NCBI RefSeq assembly: GCF_001697185.1
Contig: NZ_CP014224.1
Location: forward strand, 2,588,501-2,652,500
Length of the DNA stretch: 64,000 nt
Source: Wenyingzhuangia fucanilytica
GTDB lineage: Bacteria; Bacteroidota; Bacteroidia; Flavobacteriales; Flavobacteriaceae
Direction: 5' to 3'
In this document: positions 9,493-19,300 of the stretch, piece by piece
How positions within the stretch are numbered: position 1 is the stretch's first letter
Layout of the letters: each line of letters begins with the position of its first letter
Notes under the pieces: generated by a model
What the model saw: the letters and a program-made list of their open reading frames with translations, nothing else
Databases searched by the model: none
Told to the model about the DNA's origin: nothing
Translations under genes and position numbers: made by a program

Positions 9493-10809
9493 TTACTTTT
9501 CTACAAACTCAACATTCGTCAATTTTACCACTACTGGATTAGGCCATATTTTATTGTTATAAACCCTGTGAGCTCTACTTATAGATATTTCTAAAACATC
9601 TTTGTGCTGAATAAAATAAGATTCTGGAATATTTTCTGGCCAATATTCTACAACCTTATCATTCTGACCTAAAACTGAAATTTTGGTATCCTTAGTAGAT
9701 TTGATATACTTAAGAATAAAATTCCTCCTAAAACCTTTAAACCAGTGTTGTTGATTGGTTATAAAAACATAAGCTGTATTTTCATTTTTTGATTTGGTAA
9801 ACCATAAATCTCCTTCTTTAATAATGCTTGGTACGGTTCTTACATTTTTAACACCTTCGTTATTTACGTACATCCAAAGGGCAATTTCCCTTAACCTTTC
9901 TTCTTGCTCAATAGGAATTTCTCCGTTTGGTTTAGGCCCAACATTCATTAAAAAATTTCCTCCTTTGGCTCTAATTTCTATTAATTTCTTAATTAAATCT
10001 CCTCCATCTTTATAAGTTTCATTGGTTGGTTTGTATGCCCACTGAGTTCCCATAGTCATACAGGTTTCCCATGGACCTGGCATAGGTCCATCTGGTATTT
10101 TTTGTTCTGGTGTTTGCATTTCACCTCTTGTAACTACAATATTAGGATCTATACTATGTACAAATTGTGCCATCGGTTTGGTATGGAAAGCATCAAAAAA
10201 CATTACGTCAATGGGTCCATAATTTTTAATCAATTCTTTTACCTGACGTTTATCATACTCAAATAATTCTTTGTTTTTAGTTATCTGTGTCATCTCTCCT
10301 TTACGAGAAATTAAATGTCCTTGTTTATGTATAAAACTAAAATCTTCTGGAGAAAAATAAAGTCCTACTTTTAAACCATACTTTCTAAGAGATTTTACCA
10401 ACATGCCCGTAATATCTTTTCCATAAGGCGTGTTCATAATATTAAAATCTGTTGTTTTGGTATCCCACATACAAAACCCATTGTGATGCTTTGTGGTAAA
10501 AACTACATACTCTGCTCCTGTTAACTTAAACAATCTTGCCCATTCATCGGGATCAAATTTATTTGGATAAAAAGTTTTTGGAAGCTCTTCAATATATCTT
10601 TTTACATAATCCTCTGAGGCTCCCACCATGGAATGACTAATTACACTCCCCAATTGAGAATCCATGCTCCAATGCACAAAAATACCAAAGCCCATATCCA
10701 TAAACTTTTCGTTGAGTTCTGGCTTGTTTTTTAGCTGACCAAAAGAGTTAAAAAAGACACAAATTAATATTGATAAAACGAAACTTTTATTTGCTTTTAT
10801 ATTTTTCAT
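9493..10809 (-). CDS. Alpha-L-fucosidase, GH29 (copy A)
   Basis: A secreted 438-residue GH29 enzyme with a signal peptide ending near NSFGQ. Family blocks are FGIFVHWS (41-48), TTKHHNGFCMWD (105-116) and the nucleophile region IDVMFFDAF, where Asp206 is the probable nucleophile. GGNFLMNVGPKPNG follows, then a C-terminal beta-sandwich. GH29 enzymes remove terminal alpha-L-fucose (some act on alpha-L-galactose) with retention. It lies 6 bp downstream of a very similar second GH29, and its stop is 22 bp before the HTCS. The two copies are almost identical in the N-terminal third and around TPEQKIPDG...PTNE, but diverge around the nucleophile and in the sandwich, hinting at split specificity. Exact linkage and whether sulfated fucose is accepted are unknown. 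Confidence 0.93.
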   Translation of the reverse strand: MKNIKANKSFVLSILICVFFNSFGQLKNKPELNEKFMDMGFGIFVHWSMDSQLGSVISHSMVGASEDYVKRYIEELPKTFYPNKFDPDEWARLFKLTGAEYVVFTTKHHNGFCMWDTKTTDFNIMNTPYGKDITGMLVKSLRKYGLKVGLYFSPEDFSFIHKQGHLISRKGEMTQITKNKELFEYDKRQVKELIKNYGPIDVMFFDAFHTKPMAQFVHSIDPNIVVTRGEMQTPEQKIPDGPMPGPWETCMTMGTQWAYKPTNETYKDGGDLIKKLIEIRAKGGNFLMNVGPKPNGEIPIEQEERLREIALWMYVNNEGVKNVRTVPSIIKEGDLWFTKSKNENTAYVFITNQQHWFKGFRRNFILKYIKSTKDTKISVLGQNDKVVEYWPENIPESYFIQHKDVLEISISRAHRVYNNKIWPNPVVVKLTNVEFVEK

Positions 10810-10815
10810 ATTTAT

Positions 10816-12120
10816 TTACTTAAACTCAACATTCGTCAATTTTACCACTACAGGGTTAGGCCAAATTTTATTATTATAAACCCTATGAGCTCTTGTAATA
10901 GATAGTTGTAAATTTCCGTTTTCTTGTACCTTAAACTTAGATTTTGGATTGTTTTTTGGAGAATATTCCACTACCAAATCATTTTGTCCTAAAACAGAAA
11001 TTTCCGTTTCTTTTGTTGGTTTAATTCCCTCTACAAAAAACAACCTTCTTTTACCTTTAAACCATTCTGGCTGATTGGTTATAAATACATAAGCCGTATT
11101 TTCATCTTTTGCTTTGGTAAACCACAAATCACCTTCTTTTATAGCTCCTGGAACTGTTCTTACATTTTTTACAGCTTCATTGTTAATAAACATCCAAAGG
11201 GCTATTTCTCTTAACCTTTCTTCTTGCTCAATAGGAATTTCGCCATTTGGTTTAGGTCCAACATTCATTAAAAAATTTCCTCCTTTGGCTCTAATTTCAA
11301 TTAACTTTTTAATTAAATCTCCTCCATCTTTATAAATTTCGTTGGTTGGTTTGTATGCCCACTGAGTTCCCATAGTCATACAAGTTTCCCATGGTCCTGG
11401 CATGGCTCCATCTGGAATTTTTTGCTCTGGTGTTTGCATTTCTCCTCTTGTCACTACAATGTCTGGATATTTTTGATGCACATATTGCACTAAATTTTTC
11501 TTAGAAAAAGAATCAAAAAAAGCTAAATCTATTTTTCCGTATTTCGTAAACAATTCATCTAATTGTTTTTTATCATACTCAAATAACTCCTCATTTTCTG
11601 TTACTTGAGTCATAGCACCTTTTCTAGAAATTAAATGCCCTTGTTTGTGAATAAAACTAAAATCTTCTGGAGAAAAATAAAAACCTACTTTTAAACCAAA
11701 CTTTCTAAGAGATTTTACCAACATACCTGTAATATCTTTTCCGTAAGGGGTATTCATAATATTAAAGCCTGTTGTTTTAGTATCCCACATACAAAACCCA
11801 TTATGATGCTTTGTGGTAAAAACCACATACTCTGCTCCTGTTAACTTGAACAATCTTGCCCATTCATCGGGATCAAATTTATCTGGATAAAAAGTTTTTG
11901 GAAGTTCTTCCATATATCTTTTTACATAATCTTCTGAGGCTCCTACCATAGAGTGACTAATTACACTCCCTAATTGAGAATCCATGCTCCAGTGAATAAA
12001 AATTCCAAAGCCCATATCCATAAACTTTTCATTTAGTTCGGGTTTGTTTTTTAACTGGCTAAACGAGTTTAGAAAACTCAATAATAAAATTAAAAGCGTA
12101 AAATTCTTTTTTAAGTTCAT
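10816..12120 (-). CDS. Alpha-L-fucosidase, GH29 (copy B)
   Basis: The tandem partner of the next GH29 gene, 434 residues, also with a signal peptide (ending near LNSFSQ). FGIFIHWS, TTKHHNGFCMWD and GGNFLMNVGPKPNG match copy A, and the probable nucleophile is Asp203 in IDLAFFDSF. Differences from copy A cluster at about 170-225 (region around the nucleophile and the loops beyond it) and about 335-415 (C-terminal sandwich). It starts 4 bp after the stop of the GH92 gene, so GH92, GH29-B and GH29-A form a tight block. The role is removal of alpha-L-fucosyl groups from PUL oligosaccharides, probably in the periplasm. The pair may act on different linkages or on differently substituted fucose. Confidence 0.93.
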   Translation of the reverse strand: MNLKKNFTLLILLLSFLNSFSQLKNKPELNEKFMDMGFGIFIHWSMDSQLGSVISHSMVGASEDYVKRYMEELPKTFYPDKFDPDEWARLFKLTGAEYVVFTTKHHNGFCMWDTKTTGFNIMNTPYGKDITGMLVKSLRKFGLKVGFYFSPEDFSFIHKQGHLISRKGAMTQVTENEELFEYDKKQLDELFTKYGKIDLAFFDSFSKKNLVQYVHQKYPDIVVTRGEMQTPEQKIPDGAMPGPWETCMTMGTQWAYKPTNEIYKDGGDLIKKLIEIRAKGGNFLMNVGPKPNGEIPIEQEERLREIALWMFINNEAVKNVRTVPGAIKEGDLWFTKAKDENTAYVFITNQPEWFKGKRRLFFVEGIKPTKETEISVLGQNDLVVEYSPKNNPKSKFKVQENGNLQLSITRAHRVYNNKIWPNPVVVKLTNVEFK

Positions 12121-12124
12121 TGTA

Positions 12125-14449
12125 TTATTTGTTTGGTTGATTGGTCATTTCTAAATTAAGCTCTCCTCCGTTTACAATATCAGTATGTTTAATGGCCATT
12201 TTTGTTATTCCTTGTTCATTAAACATGGCTTTTTTTACAAAAACATTGTTGGTATTATTATTTTCTGCCTTTATTACAAACTTATCTCCTTTGTAATAAT
12301 CAGGGTTTAAGTGAATGGTTATTTTGTTAAATATAGGACTTCCTATTTGATATTCTGGATTCTCTTCCGTTCCTCCATTCATCTGAAACAATCCTATTTT
12401 CATTAACACACTTAAACTACCCATCAAACCTTGGTCTTCATCACCATTATATCCTGATGCAGGAGACAAACCACTAAAAGCTTTATTTACTACTCTTCTA
12501 GACCAATATTGAGTTAAATCTGGTCTGTTTAATTGATGAAACACAAAAGCCGTTTGTATAGAGGGTTGATTTCCATAATTTACAGGAATACGTCTATATT
12601 CTGGATGTAACTCTTGTGCATGAGAATTTCCTGAAGTAAAATTTAATTTCTCTGCATTTACAAATTGATGATTCAATTTTGTAACAGCTGCAACTTCTCC
12701 TCCCATCAACTTAGCCAACCCTATTAAATCATGAGGCACAAACCAAGTAGATTGAGTAGCATTTGATTCTATAAACCCAACTTTTACTTTATAAGGATCA
12801 AAAGGATGCAACCACTTTCCATCAACATCTTTAGGCCTCATCCAACCTGATTCTTTATCATATACATTTTGATAATTTTTAGAACGATTCATAAAGTATT
12901 CATAATCCTCTTGATGATTTATTTTTTTTGCCAATTGAGCTAAAGTCCAATCTTGGTACGCGTACTCCATCGTTAAGCTAGCTCCATCTTGATGTCCTCC
13001 AAACTCTCCTTCTGGAATAGGATATGGAACATAATTTTGATTGATATAATATTTTAATCCACCACCTAAATTTGTATTGTGTTCGTATCCAGATCTTCCC
13101 ATAATTCCGCCCAACATATGATTTTTCTTTAGCGCCTTATAAACTCCTTCTAAATCTTCTTTAATAATTCCTTTTTGTATGGCTGTTACTAAAAAAGGAG
13201 TTGAAGACGCTCCTGTCATTACATAGGTATAATTTCCTCCTGATGGACCGCGAGGAATAATTCCGCCATCTTTATAATATTGCATTAAAGAATGGGCAAA
13301 ATCTTCCATAATCTCTGGATAAACTAATCCCCAAAGTGTATTCAAAGTCCATTGAGCCCCCCAAAAAGAATCGGAATTAAAGTGATTGAATTTAGGTATT
13401 CCATTTTCATCTAAAGGTAATTGCCCAATTTTAAATTCATTTGTGGTGTTATCTGGGTAAGCTCCATTAGCATCGTTAATAATTCTTCTTCCTTGTAAGG
13501 CATGCCATAAATCTGTATAAAACCTTCTTTGATCTTTTTCAGTTCCTCCTGCTACCTCAATTCTTCCTAACAAATCATTCCACTCAGTTTTAGACTCCTC
13601 TACTACTTGATTAAAATCCCAATGAGGTAATTCTTGTTCAATATTGTTTTTTGCATTTTCTATGGATGTGTAAGAAATCCCAACTTTCATTAAAATCTCT
13701 TCTTTGTCCCCTTTTAAATTCACCAAATAATTTTCTGTTTCATCGTCTTTTTTTATTCCAATGATATCTGAATTTAAGATTACTTTAAAATATACGGTTA
13801 AGGGTTTTGGTCTTCTATGAGTAGGCTTCATAACGACACTTCCCGAAAGTTCGTTTTTATTATTTAGGTTTAATTTTCCATCTATATTTTCACATGGTCC
13901 CAACATGGTATTTAAGTTAAAAAGCACTGCCTTTTCTTTATTTTTGGGAAATGTATATTGATGAAAACCAACACGTTTGGTACTAGTTAATTCTGATATA
14001 ATTTGATATCTATCTAACTTTACAGAATGATAACCTGGTTTTATTTTTTCTGTTTCATGACTAAATTTTGAATAAAAATCAGTGTACACTGATTTTTGGT
14101 TTGTGTCAGAAATTGTCACTGGCATTACGGAAACTCCTGACATTTGCCAAGCATGAATATGGCTAAAACCTTTTATAGTATCTGTTTTGTATCTGTAACC
14201 GCTCCCCCAAGCCCCTCCTATTTGATTGTCTGGACTTAAATTCACCATCCCAAAAGGTCTACTTGCAGAGGAAAAGAAAAACCATCTAGAATTTTCCGTA
14301 TCCAACTGAGGATACACTTTTGAAGTATAATCTACTGATTTAACAGTTTCTGAATTTGCTTTATTATCATAACTATTACAAGAAGTAGTTAAAACAAACA
14401 CAACACTAGTTAAGTTAACTATGTTTTTTATGATATGGTTTAATTTCAT
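12125..14449 (-). CDS. GH92-family glycosidase, divergent
   Basis: A 774-residue lipoprotein (lipobox ending at Cys24, VLTTSC) with the two-domain layout of GH92, the calcium-dependent alpha-mannosidase family: an N-terminal beta-sandwich (about 38-275) and an (alpha/alpha)6 barrel. FIESNATQSTWFVPHD (559-574) aligns with the family block carrying the general acid, so Glu561 is the candidate. GDEDQGLMG (669-677) aligns with the G-N-[DE]-D-x-G-x-M-S block that carries the base (near Asp672). Two usual features differ: the block normally reading EGNxWQYxW has Thr-Gln-Ser in place of Trp-Gln-Tyr, and the normal S-L-W-D-[ST] segment reads SFWGAQW (361-367). So the fold is clear, but alpha-mannosidase activity should not be assumed. 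It is the first gene after the hairpin that follows susD. Confidence 0.85.
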   Translation of the reverse strand: MKLNHIIKNIVNLTSVVFVLTTSCNSYDNKANSETVKSVDYTSKVYPQLDTENSRWFFFSSASRPFGMVNLSPDNQIGGAWGSGYRYKTDTIKGFSHIHAWQMSGVSVMPVTISDTNQKSVYTDFYSKFSHETEKIKPGYHSVKLDRYQIISELTSTKRVGFHQYTFPKNKEKAVLFNLNTMLGPCENIDGKLNLNNKNELSGSVVMKPTHRRPKPLTVYFKVILNSDIIGIKKDDETENYLVNLKGDKEEILMKVGISYTSIENAKNNIEQELPHWDFNQVVEESKTEWNDLLGRIEVAGGTEKDQRRFYTDLWHALQGRRIINDANGAYPDNTTNEFKIGQLPLDENGIPKFNHFNSDSFWGAQWTLNTLWGLVYPEIMEDFAHSLMQYYKDGGIIPRGPSGGNYTYVMTGASSTPFLVTAIQKGIIKEDLEGVYKALKKNHMLGGIMGRSGYEHNTNLGGGLKYYINQNYVPYPIPEGEFGGHQDGASLTMEYAYQDWTLAQLAKKINHQEDYEYFMNRSKNYQNVYDKESGWMRPKDVDGKWLHPFDPYKVKVGFIESNATQSTWFVPHDLIGLAKLMGGEVAAVTKLNHQFVNAEKLNFTSGNSHAQELHPEYRRIPVNYGNQPSIQTAFVFHQLNRPDLTQYWSRRVVNKAFSGLSPASGYNGDEDQGLMGSLSVLMKIGLFQMNGGTEENPEYQIGSPIFNKITIHLNPDYYKGDKFVIKAENNNTNNVFVKKAMFNEQGITKMAIKHTDIVNGGELNLEMTNQPNK

Positions 14450-14568
14450 TATTTCTTATTTTAAATATCAATTTAATTTTCTTGTATATAGTTAAGCCCT
14501 AACAAATACTTAAAAATAGATTGTTCTGTTGATTACTTGTTCTAAATATAAAAAGGAAAATAGTACAT

Positions 14569-14601
14569 AAAAAATAGGCAGGCAAAACATTCACCTGCCT
14601 A
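14569..14601 (-). terminator. Attenuator-like hairpin between susD and GH92
   Basis: On the minus strand an 8-bp stem TAGGCAGG / CCTGCCTA (14594-14601 with 14575-14582, 11-nt loop) is followed at once by a run of six T. It lies in the 203-bp gap after the susD stop. The form is that of an intrinsic terminator; with no other clear promoter in the gap, it may partly stop transcription so that susC and susD are made in excess over the downstream enzymes. Full termination with a separate promoter near 14460-14560 cannot be excluded. Confidence 0.6.
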
Positions 14602-14652
14602 ATTCTAAAACTAAATTAACTTAAAAAAAACACCTTTAATTTTCCCTTTTTA

Positions 14653-16302
14653 TTAATACTTAGGGTTTTGCTTCATTGTGTCTGGAGATAAATCTAACTC
14701 TCTAGTAGGTATTGGACGTAATAAATGCTTAGTAGCATCAAAAGCTCCATGATCTATCACATGAGGATTATACAATTCTATACGCTCTTCTAATTTCCCC
14801 ATACGTTTTAACACTGCCCAACGATTGGTTTCTCCTGCCAATTCTAAAGCACGTTCTTCTAAAACATCATCTAAATCAATAGTTAAATAATGATTGATAA
14901 CTCCTGTAGCACGTTCTCTTACTCTATTAATATGGAACAAAGCCTGAACGGTATTACCAGCCCCTAAAAAAGCTTCAGCTGCTAATAAATGTGTTTCTGC
15001 AACTCTAAAAACAAAAGTATCTCTAGCTCCTCCATTTTCGTCAAAATAAACCTCATCATCAAATTTTTTCATGATTGGAAAGTTTACAAAATATGGATTT
15101 GATGAATATGTGTAATTTACTCCCGCAATATCATCTGGCTTACCCCACAGGTATTCATCTGGTTGAAATACCCAGTACCTATCTAACTTATCGGTAAGCT
15201 CCGCTACATCTAGTGCTTGTTTTGGAAAATACACCAAGGTATCACCAGGTATAATTACATCTGATCCAACTGAAAACCCAGGTTCGTCTGCATAAATTAC
15301 ACGATGTATGGTTGCATCTTCACGTGTATCATTATCAGCAAATAACGAGTAAAAATATGGTGTCATCATCAAACCATCGCCTTGTACTCCATATTGATTT
15401 GAACGACTAACTCCTGGATAATCGAATAAATTGTACATAAATAAAGAGTGCTTATTGTTATTTCTATCTCCAGAAAACTCATTATTCTCCCATTGTGTTG
15501 CAAATAAAATTTCTGGATTTACCTGATTATCATAATCAAAAACTTCTGCAAATGTTTGTGTTCTAATATCATACCCATCTATAGCCTCAACAGCCAAATC
15601 TGCAGCAGTCTGAAAATCATTTGTTCCAGCATAAGATTTGTAGGCTCTGGTTAAATATACTTCTGACAATAAGTGTTTAGCAGCTCTTTTAGAGAAACGT
15701 CCTGTTTGAGGATCATCTTCTAAACCTGGAATAGCAGCTTCTAATTCAGTTATAATTAGGCTAAAAGTTTGTTCTTCTCTAGCACGAGTATAATCATTAC
15801 GAATACTTAAAGGCTCCTCTAACTCTAAAACTACACCTCCATATTGAACAGCCAAATTAAAAAAGGCCAATGCTCTTAACGCTCTTGCTTGAGCAATACC
15901 GTAAGCTTTTTCTTCTAATTTATTATTACTCCAACTTATTTGAGTTTCAAATCTATTGATAGCTGTATTTGCCTTGGAGATTACATTGTAATTACTACTC
16001 CAAACACCATTGGTTATAGGAGCTACCATATTGTTATAATCATTACCACTACTAAAAGAAAAAACTTCGGTTTTGGTCGTAAAAAGATCAGTTCCTTCAA
16101 ATTTATATGCATGAGTTCTATACACGCCTCTTGTAGCAGCATATACTCCAACGATTAATTGATCTGCATTATTTTCATCTATAAAATTCTCACTTGTTAC
16201 AGAAGAATATGCATCTTCCTGAATAAAATCATCACAGGAGTTTAATAGCATCGAAAAAGCTAACAATGCTAAAACTGGTTTTATTTTTTTATATATTTTC
16301 AT
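14653..16302 (-). CDS. susD: SusD/RagB-like surface glycan-binding lipoprotein
   Basis: A 549-residue SusD-family protein. The signal peptide ends in a lipobox (LLNSC, Cys23) followed by DDF, an acidic start that fits the surface-export signal of Bacteroidota lipoproteins. TPR-like helices are visible around 75-220 (ALRALAFFNLAVQYGG and the EVYLTRAY helix), and the C-terminal block VFRVAETHLLAAEAFLGAG, INRVRERA and LEERALELAGE is the SusD hallmark. It forms the lid of the SusCD importer and binds the oligosaccharide at the cell surface. It lies 18 bp after susC. Sequence alone does not reveal the ligand. The symbol is used in the family sense only. Confidence 0.96.
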   Translation of the reverse strand: MKIYKKIKPVLALLAFSMLLNSCDDFIQEDAYSSVTSENFIDENNADQLIVGVYAATRGVYRTHAYKFEGTDLFTTKTEVFSFSSGNDYNNMVAPITNGVWSSNYNVISKANTAINRFETQISWSNNKLEEKAYGIAQARALRALAFFNLAVQYGGVVLELEEPLSIRNDYTRAREEQTFSLIITELEAAIPGLEDDPQTGRFSKRAAKHLLSEVYLTRAYKSYAGTNDFQTAADLAVEAIDGYDIRTQTFAEVFDYDNQVNPEILFATQWENNEFSGDRNNNKHSLFMYNLFDYPGVSRSNQYGVQGDGLMMTPYFYSLFADNDTREDATIHRVIYADEPGFSVGSDVIIPGDTLVYFPKQALDVAELTDKLDRYWVFQPDEYLWGKPDDIAGVNYTYSSNPYFVNFPIMKKFDDEVYFDENGGARDTFVFRVAETHLLAAEAFLGAGNTVQALFHINRVRERATGVINHYLTIDLDDVLEERALELAGETNRWAVLKRMGKLEERIELYNPHVIDHGAFDATKHLLRPIPTRELDLSPDTMKQNPKY

Positions 16303-16320
16303 CTTTGATAGGTTTAAAAA

Positions 16321-19300
16321 TTAGTATGCTAACTTAAGTCCGAACAATACTGTTTTTGTCATATAACTTGCGTTATATGTATTATTCATTCCTGTTTCAG
16401 GATCTGGTCCGGCATAATCAGTAAACGTAAATGGGTTTTGTACATCAACAGTTAACCTAAGACTTGACATCTTTAATTTATCTAGTACATCTTTAGAGAA
16501 ATTATATCCTAATCCAATGTTACCGATTTTAACAAAATCGAAATCTGTATAATAATCATCACCTGTTGATCCATAATGAGCCGCTGGATTCTTAGCATTT
16601 TGATTATTAGGTGTCCAATAATCTAATTTCACCTTATTAAACTTAGCTCTATCATTTTGCCAAGGAGCAAAATTGTTATAAAATTCTGAATGCCCATAAA
16701 CTCCTTGTCTTGTGTGCATTTGTATTGATAAGTCTAAATTTTTGTAGGTAAAAGTATTGGTCATTCCTCCAATCCAGTCTGGAGATACCGATCCAATTAC
16801 GGTATTGTCATCTTGGTTTAATACACCATCGTTATTCTGATCTTTGTATTTCCATTTTCCTGGAAAACTATTGTATTGGTGTGCTTCTGCAGCTTCATCT
16901 AACTGCCAGATTCCAATCATCTCATAACTATAAATAGCATCTACAGGTTGACCTACCTGAAGTACTCCATGATTTCCATATGGAATTTTATCCAAAGTAC
17001 CATCTAACTCTAAAATTTCATTTTTATTTCTAGCAAAATTTATACTTGTAGACCATTTAAAATCTTGTGTTTGAACATTTACAGTATTTAATGTTAATTC
17101 CACCCCTTTATTTCTTACAGACCCATAGTTTCCTATCGCTGTTCCATAACCAGTAATAGATGATAGTGCTTTTCCTAAAATAGCATCAACCGTTTTTTTA
17201 TTGTAAACCTCCAATCCTAAACGTATTCTGTTTTGAAAAACAGCTACATCTAAACCAAAGTTAAATTCCTTTGAACGCTCCCAAGTTAAATCGTAATTAG
17301 CCAAACCTGCTACTTGCACTCCATTTACATGATCTGATCCAAATGGATAATCTGATCCATTTAAGAATGCTAATGATTGGTATGGACTTGCTGAATCATC
17401 ATTTCCTGATTCCCCATAACTTAAACGGAACTTAAGATTACTTAACCAATCTACATTTTGTAAGAAATCTTCTTGACTTGCTTTCCATGCAAAAGCTGCG
17501 GATGGGAAAAATGCCCATTCATGACCGACTGCTAATTTAGAAGAACCATCATATCTTCCTGTAAAGGTGAATAAATACTTATCTCTAATACTATAGTTTA
17601 ACCTAGCAGCAAAAGAAGCTAAAGTTTCTTTTACATAGTTTGTGTTATAAGCCATTACATCTAAACCAGCACCTGTGTTATAAAACTTATAGGCATCTGT
17701 ATCAAAGTTTCTGGTTTCAATTTTACTATTTTCATCTTGTCTATAATATAAAGAAGAGACTAAGGTTGTTTTTAAATTATGACCTTCTGCTACATCAAAA
17801 TCTACATCTATTATATTATCCCAAGTATAAGAACTATCAAAATAAGCATCGTAATAAGCTCTAGTACGTGATGCTTCATTTCTAGCAGATTTAGTTAACA
17901 ACCCAAACTGTTGTCCATGACGAGTCGCTCTTAAATTAGGAGCGAATTGAGTTTTAAAGTTTAACCAACTTGTTGGCTTATAGTTTAAAAATACATTAGA
18001 AATAACATCTAAAGTTCTTCTATTATTTAACCATGCATTATCATAAGCTTCATAATATGGGTTGGTAAAACGTCCATCTTGATCGTCTGGAAACATGATA
18101 AGATTTCCTTGTGGGTCACGAGGATTTACTGTAGGAGCCAAACGCAAGGTACTTCTAAACAACTCATTACTTCCTGTTTCTCTTTCAGAAAGAGACAAAT
18201 AAGCTTTTAAACCTAAAGTAAACTTTTCTGTTACTTTTTTAGAGATCGAAGTACTTAAGTTGTAGCGTTCAAACACTTGATCCCCCATCACTCCTTCGTC
18301 TCTTAAGTATCCTATAGATCCGTTATAAGTAAGACCATTACTCCCTCCAGACATTCCAACACTATGGCTTGTTTGAAGACTTGTTTTTAAATAATCATTC
18401 TGCCAATCTGTATAACGACGATTCGCTACATTGTCTGCTTCTTCGTTTGAAGTTCTAAACTCACCTGAAAAATCTACTGCCAAATTATTATAATCATCTA
18501 CTGTAGGATAAACTCCCGCACCAAAATCAAAAAGTCCTTGCCAATTTCTACTTCTAATTACATCTTCTACAAAAGCAACATATTCATCACCATTAAACAT
18601 CTTTGGTTTATTAGCTACAGAATTTATCCCCACAGTTGCTTCATAAGTAAAAACAGTTTTTCCTTCAATACCATTTTTAGTTGTAATCAAAACCACACCA
18701 TTTGCTCCTCTAGAACCATAAATTGCAGTAGCAGAGGCATCTTTTAAAATATCTATTTGTTGAATATCAGAAGGGTTTAAAATATTGATATCATCAAAGA
18801 ATACTCCATCTACTACATATAAAGGTTTTGATAAATCATCTTCAATATTATCACTTAACCCATCACGAGTAGCATCTGTATTCTGAATTTTGGTATTCCC
18901 CCTAATATCTATAGAAATTGGAGCTCCTGGTTTGTTATTATTAACCCTAACATCAACCCCAGCTACACGCCCTTGTAAAGCTTGACCAATATTGGTTTTC
19001 TTTTGCTCGGTAATAGTTTTATTATCTAAAGAAACTACTGCTCCTGTTAAATCACTTTTTTTAACAGAACCATAACCAATAAGTACCACTTCGTCAAGTT
19101 CAGATGTATCCTCTATTAAAGATACATTTAAGTTAACCTGACCATTATATACCACAGAGTGTTTTTTAAACCCTAGATAAGTAAACTCCAACTCATCACC
19201 TTTTTCTAATGAAATTTGATACCGTCCATCAAAATCCGTAACCACACCTGTCGAGGTTCCCTTTATCACAATACTAACTCCTGGTACAGGCATTTTTTGG

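Noticed and set aside
9493-12120. Tandem similarity as a possible insertion sequence or assembly duplication
   Set aside because: The two copies differ in many codons across functional regions and have different ends, so they are genuine diverged paralogues and not a mobile element or an assembly artefact.
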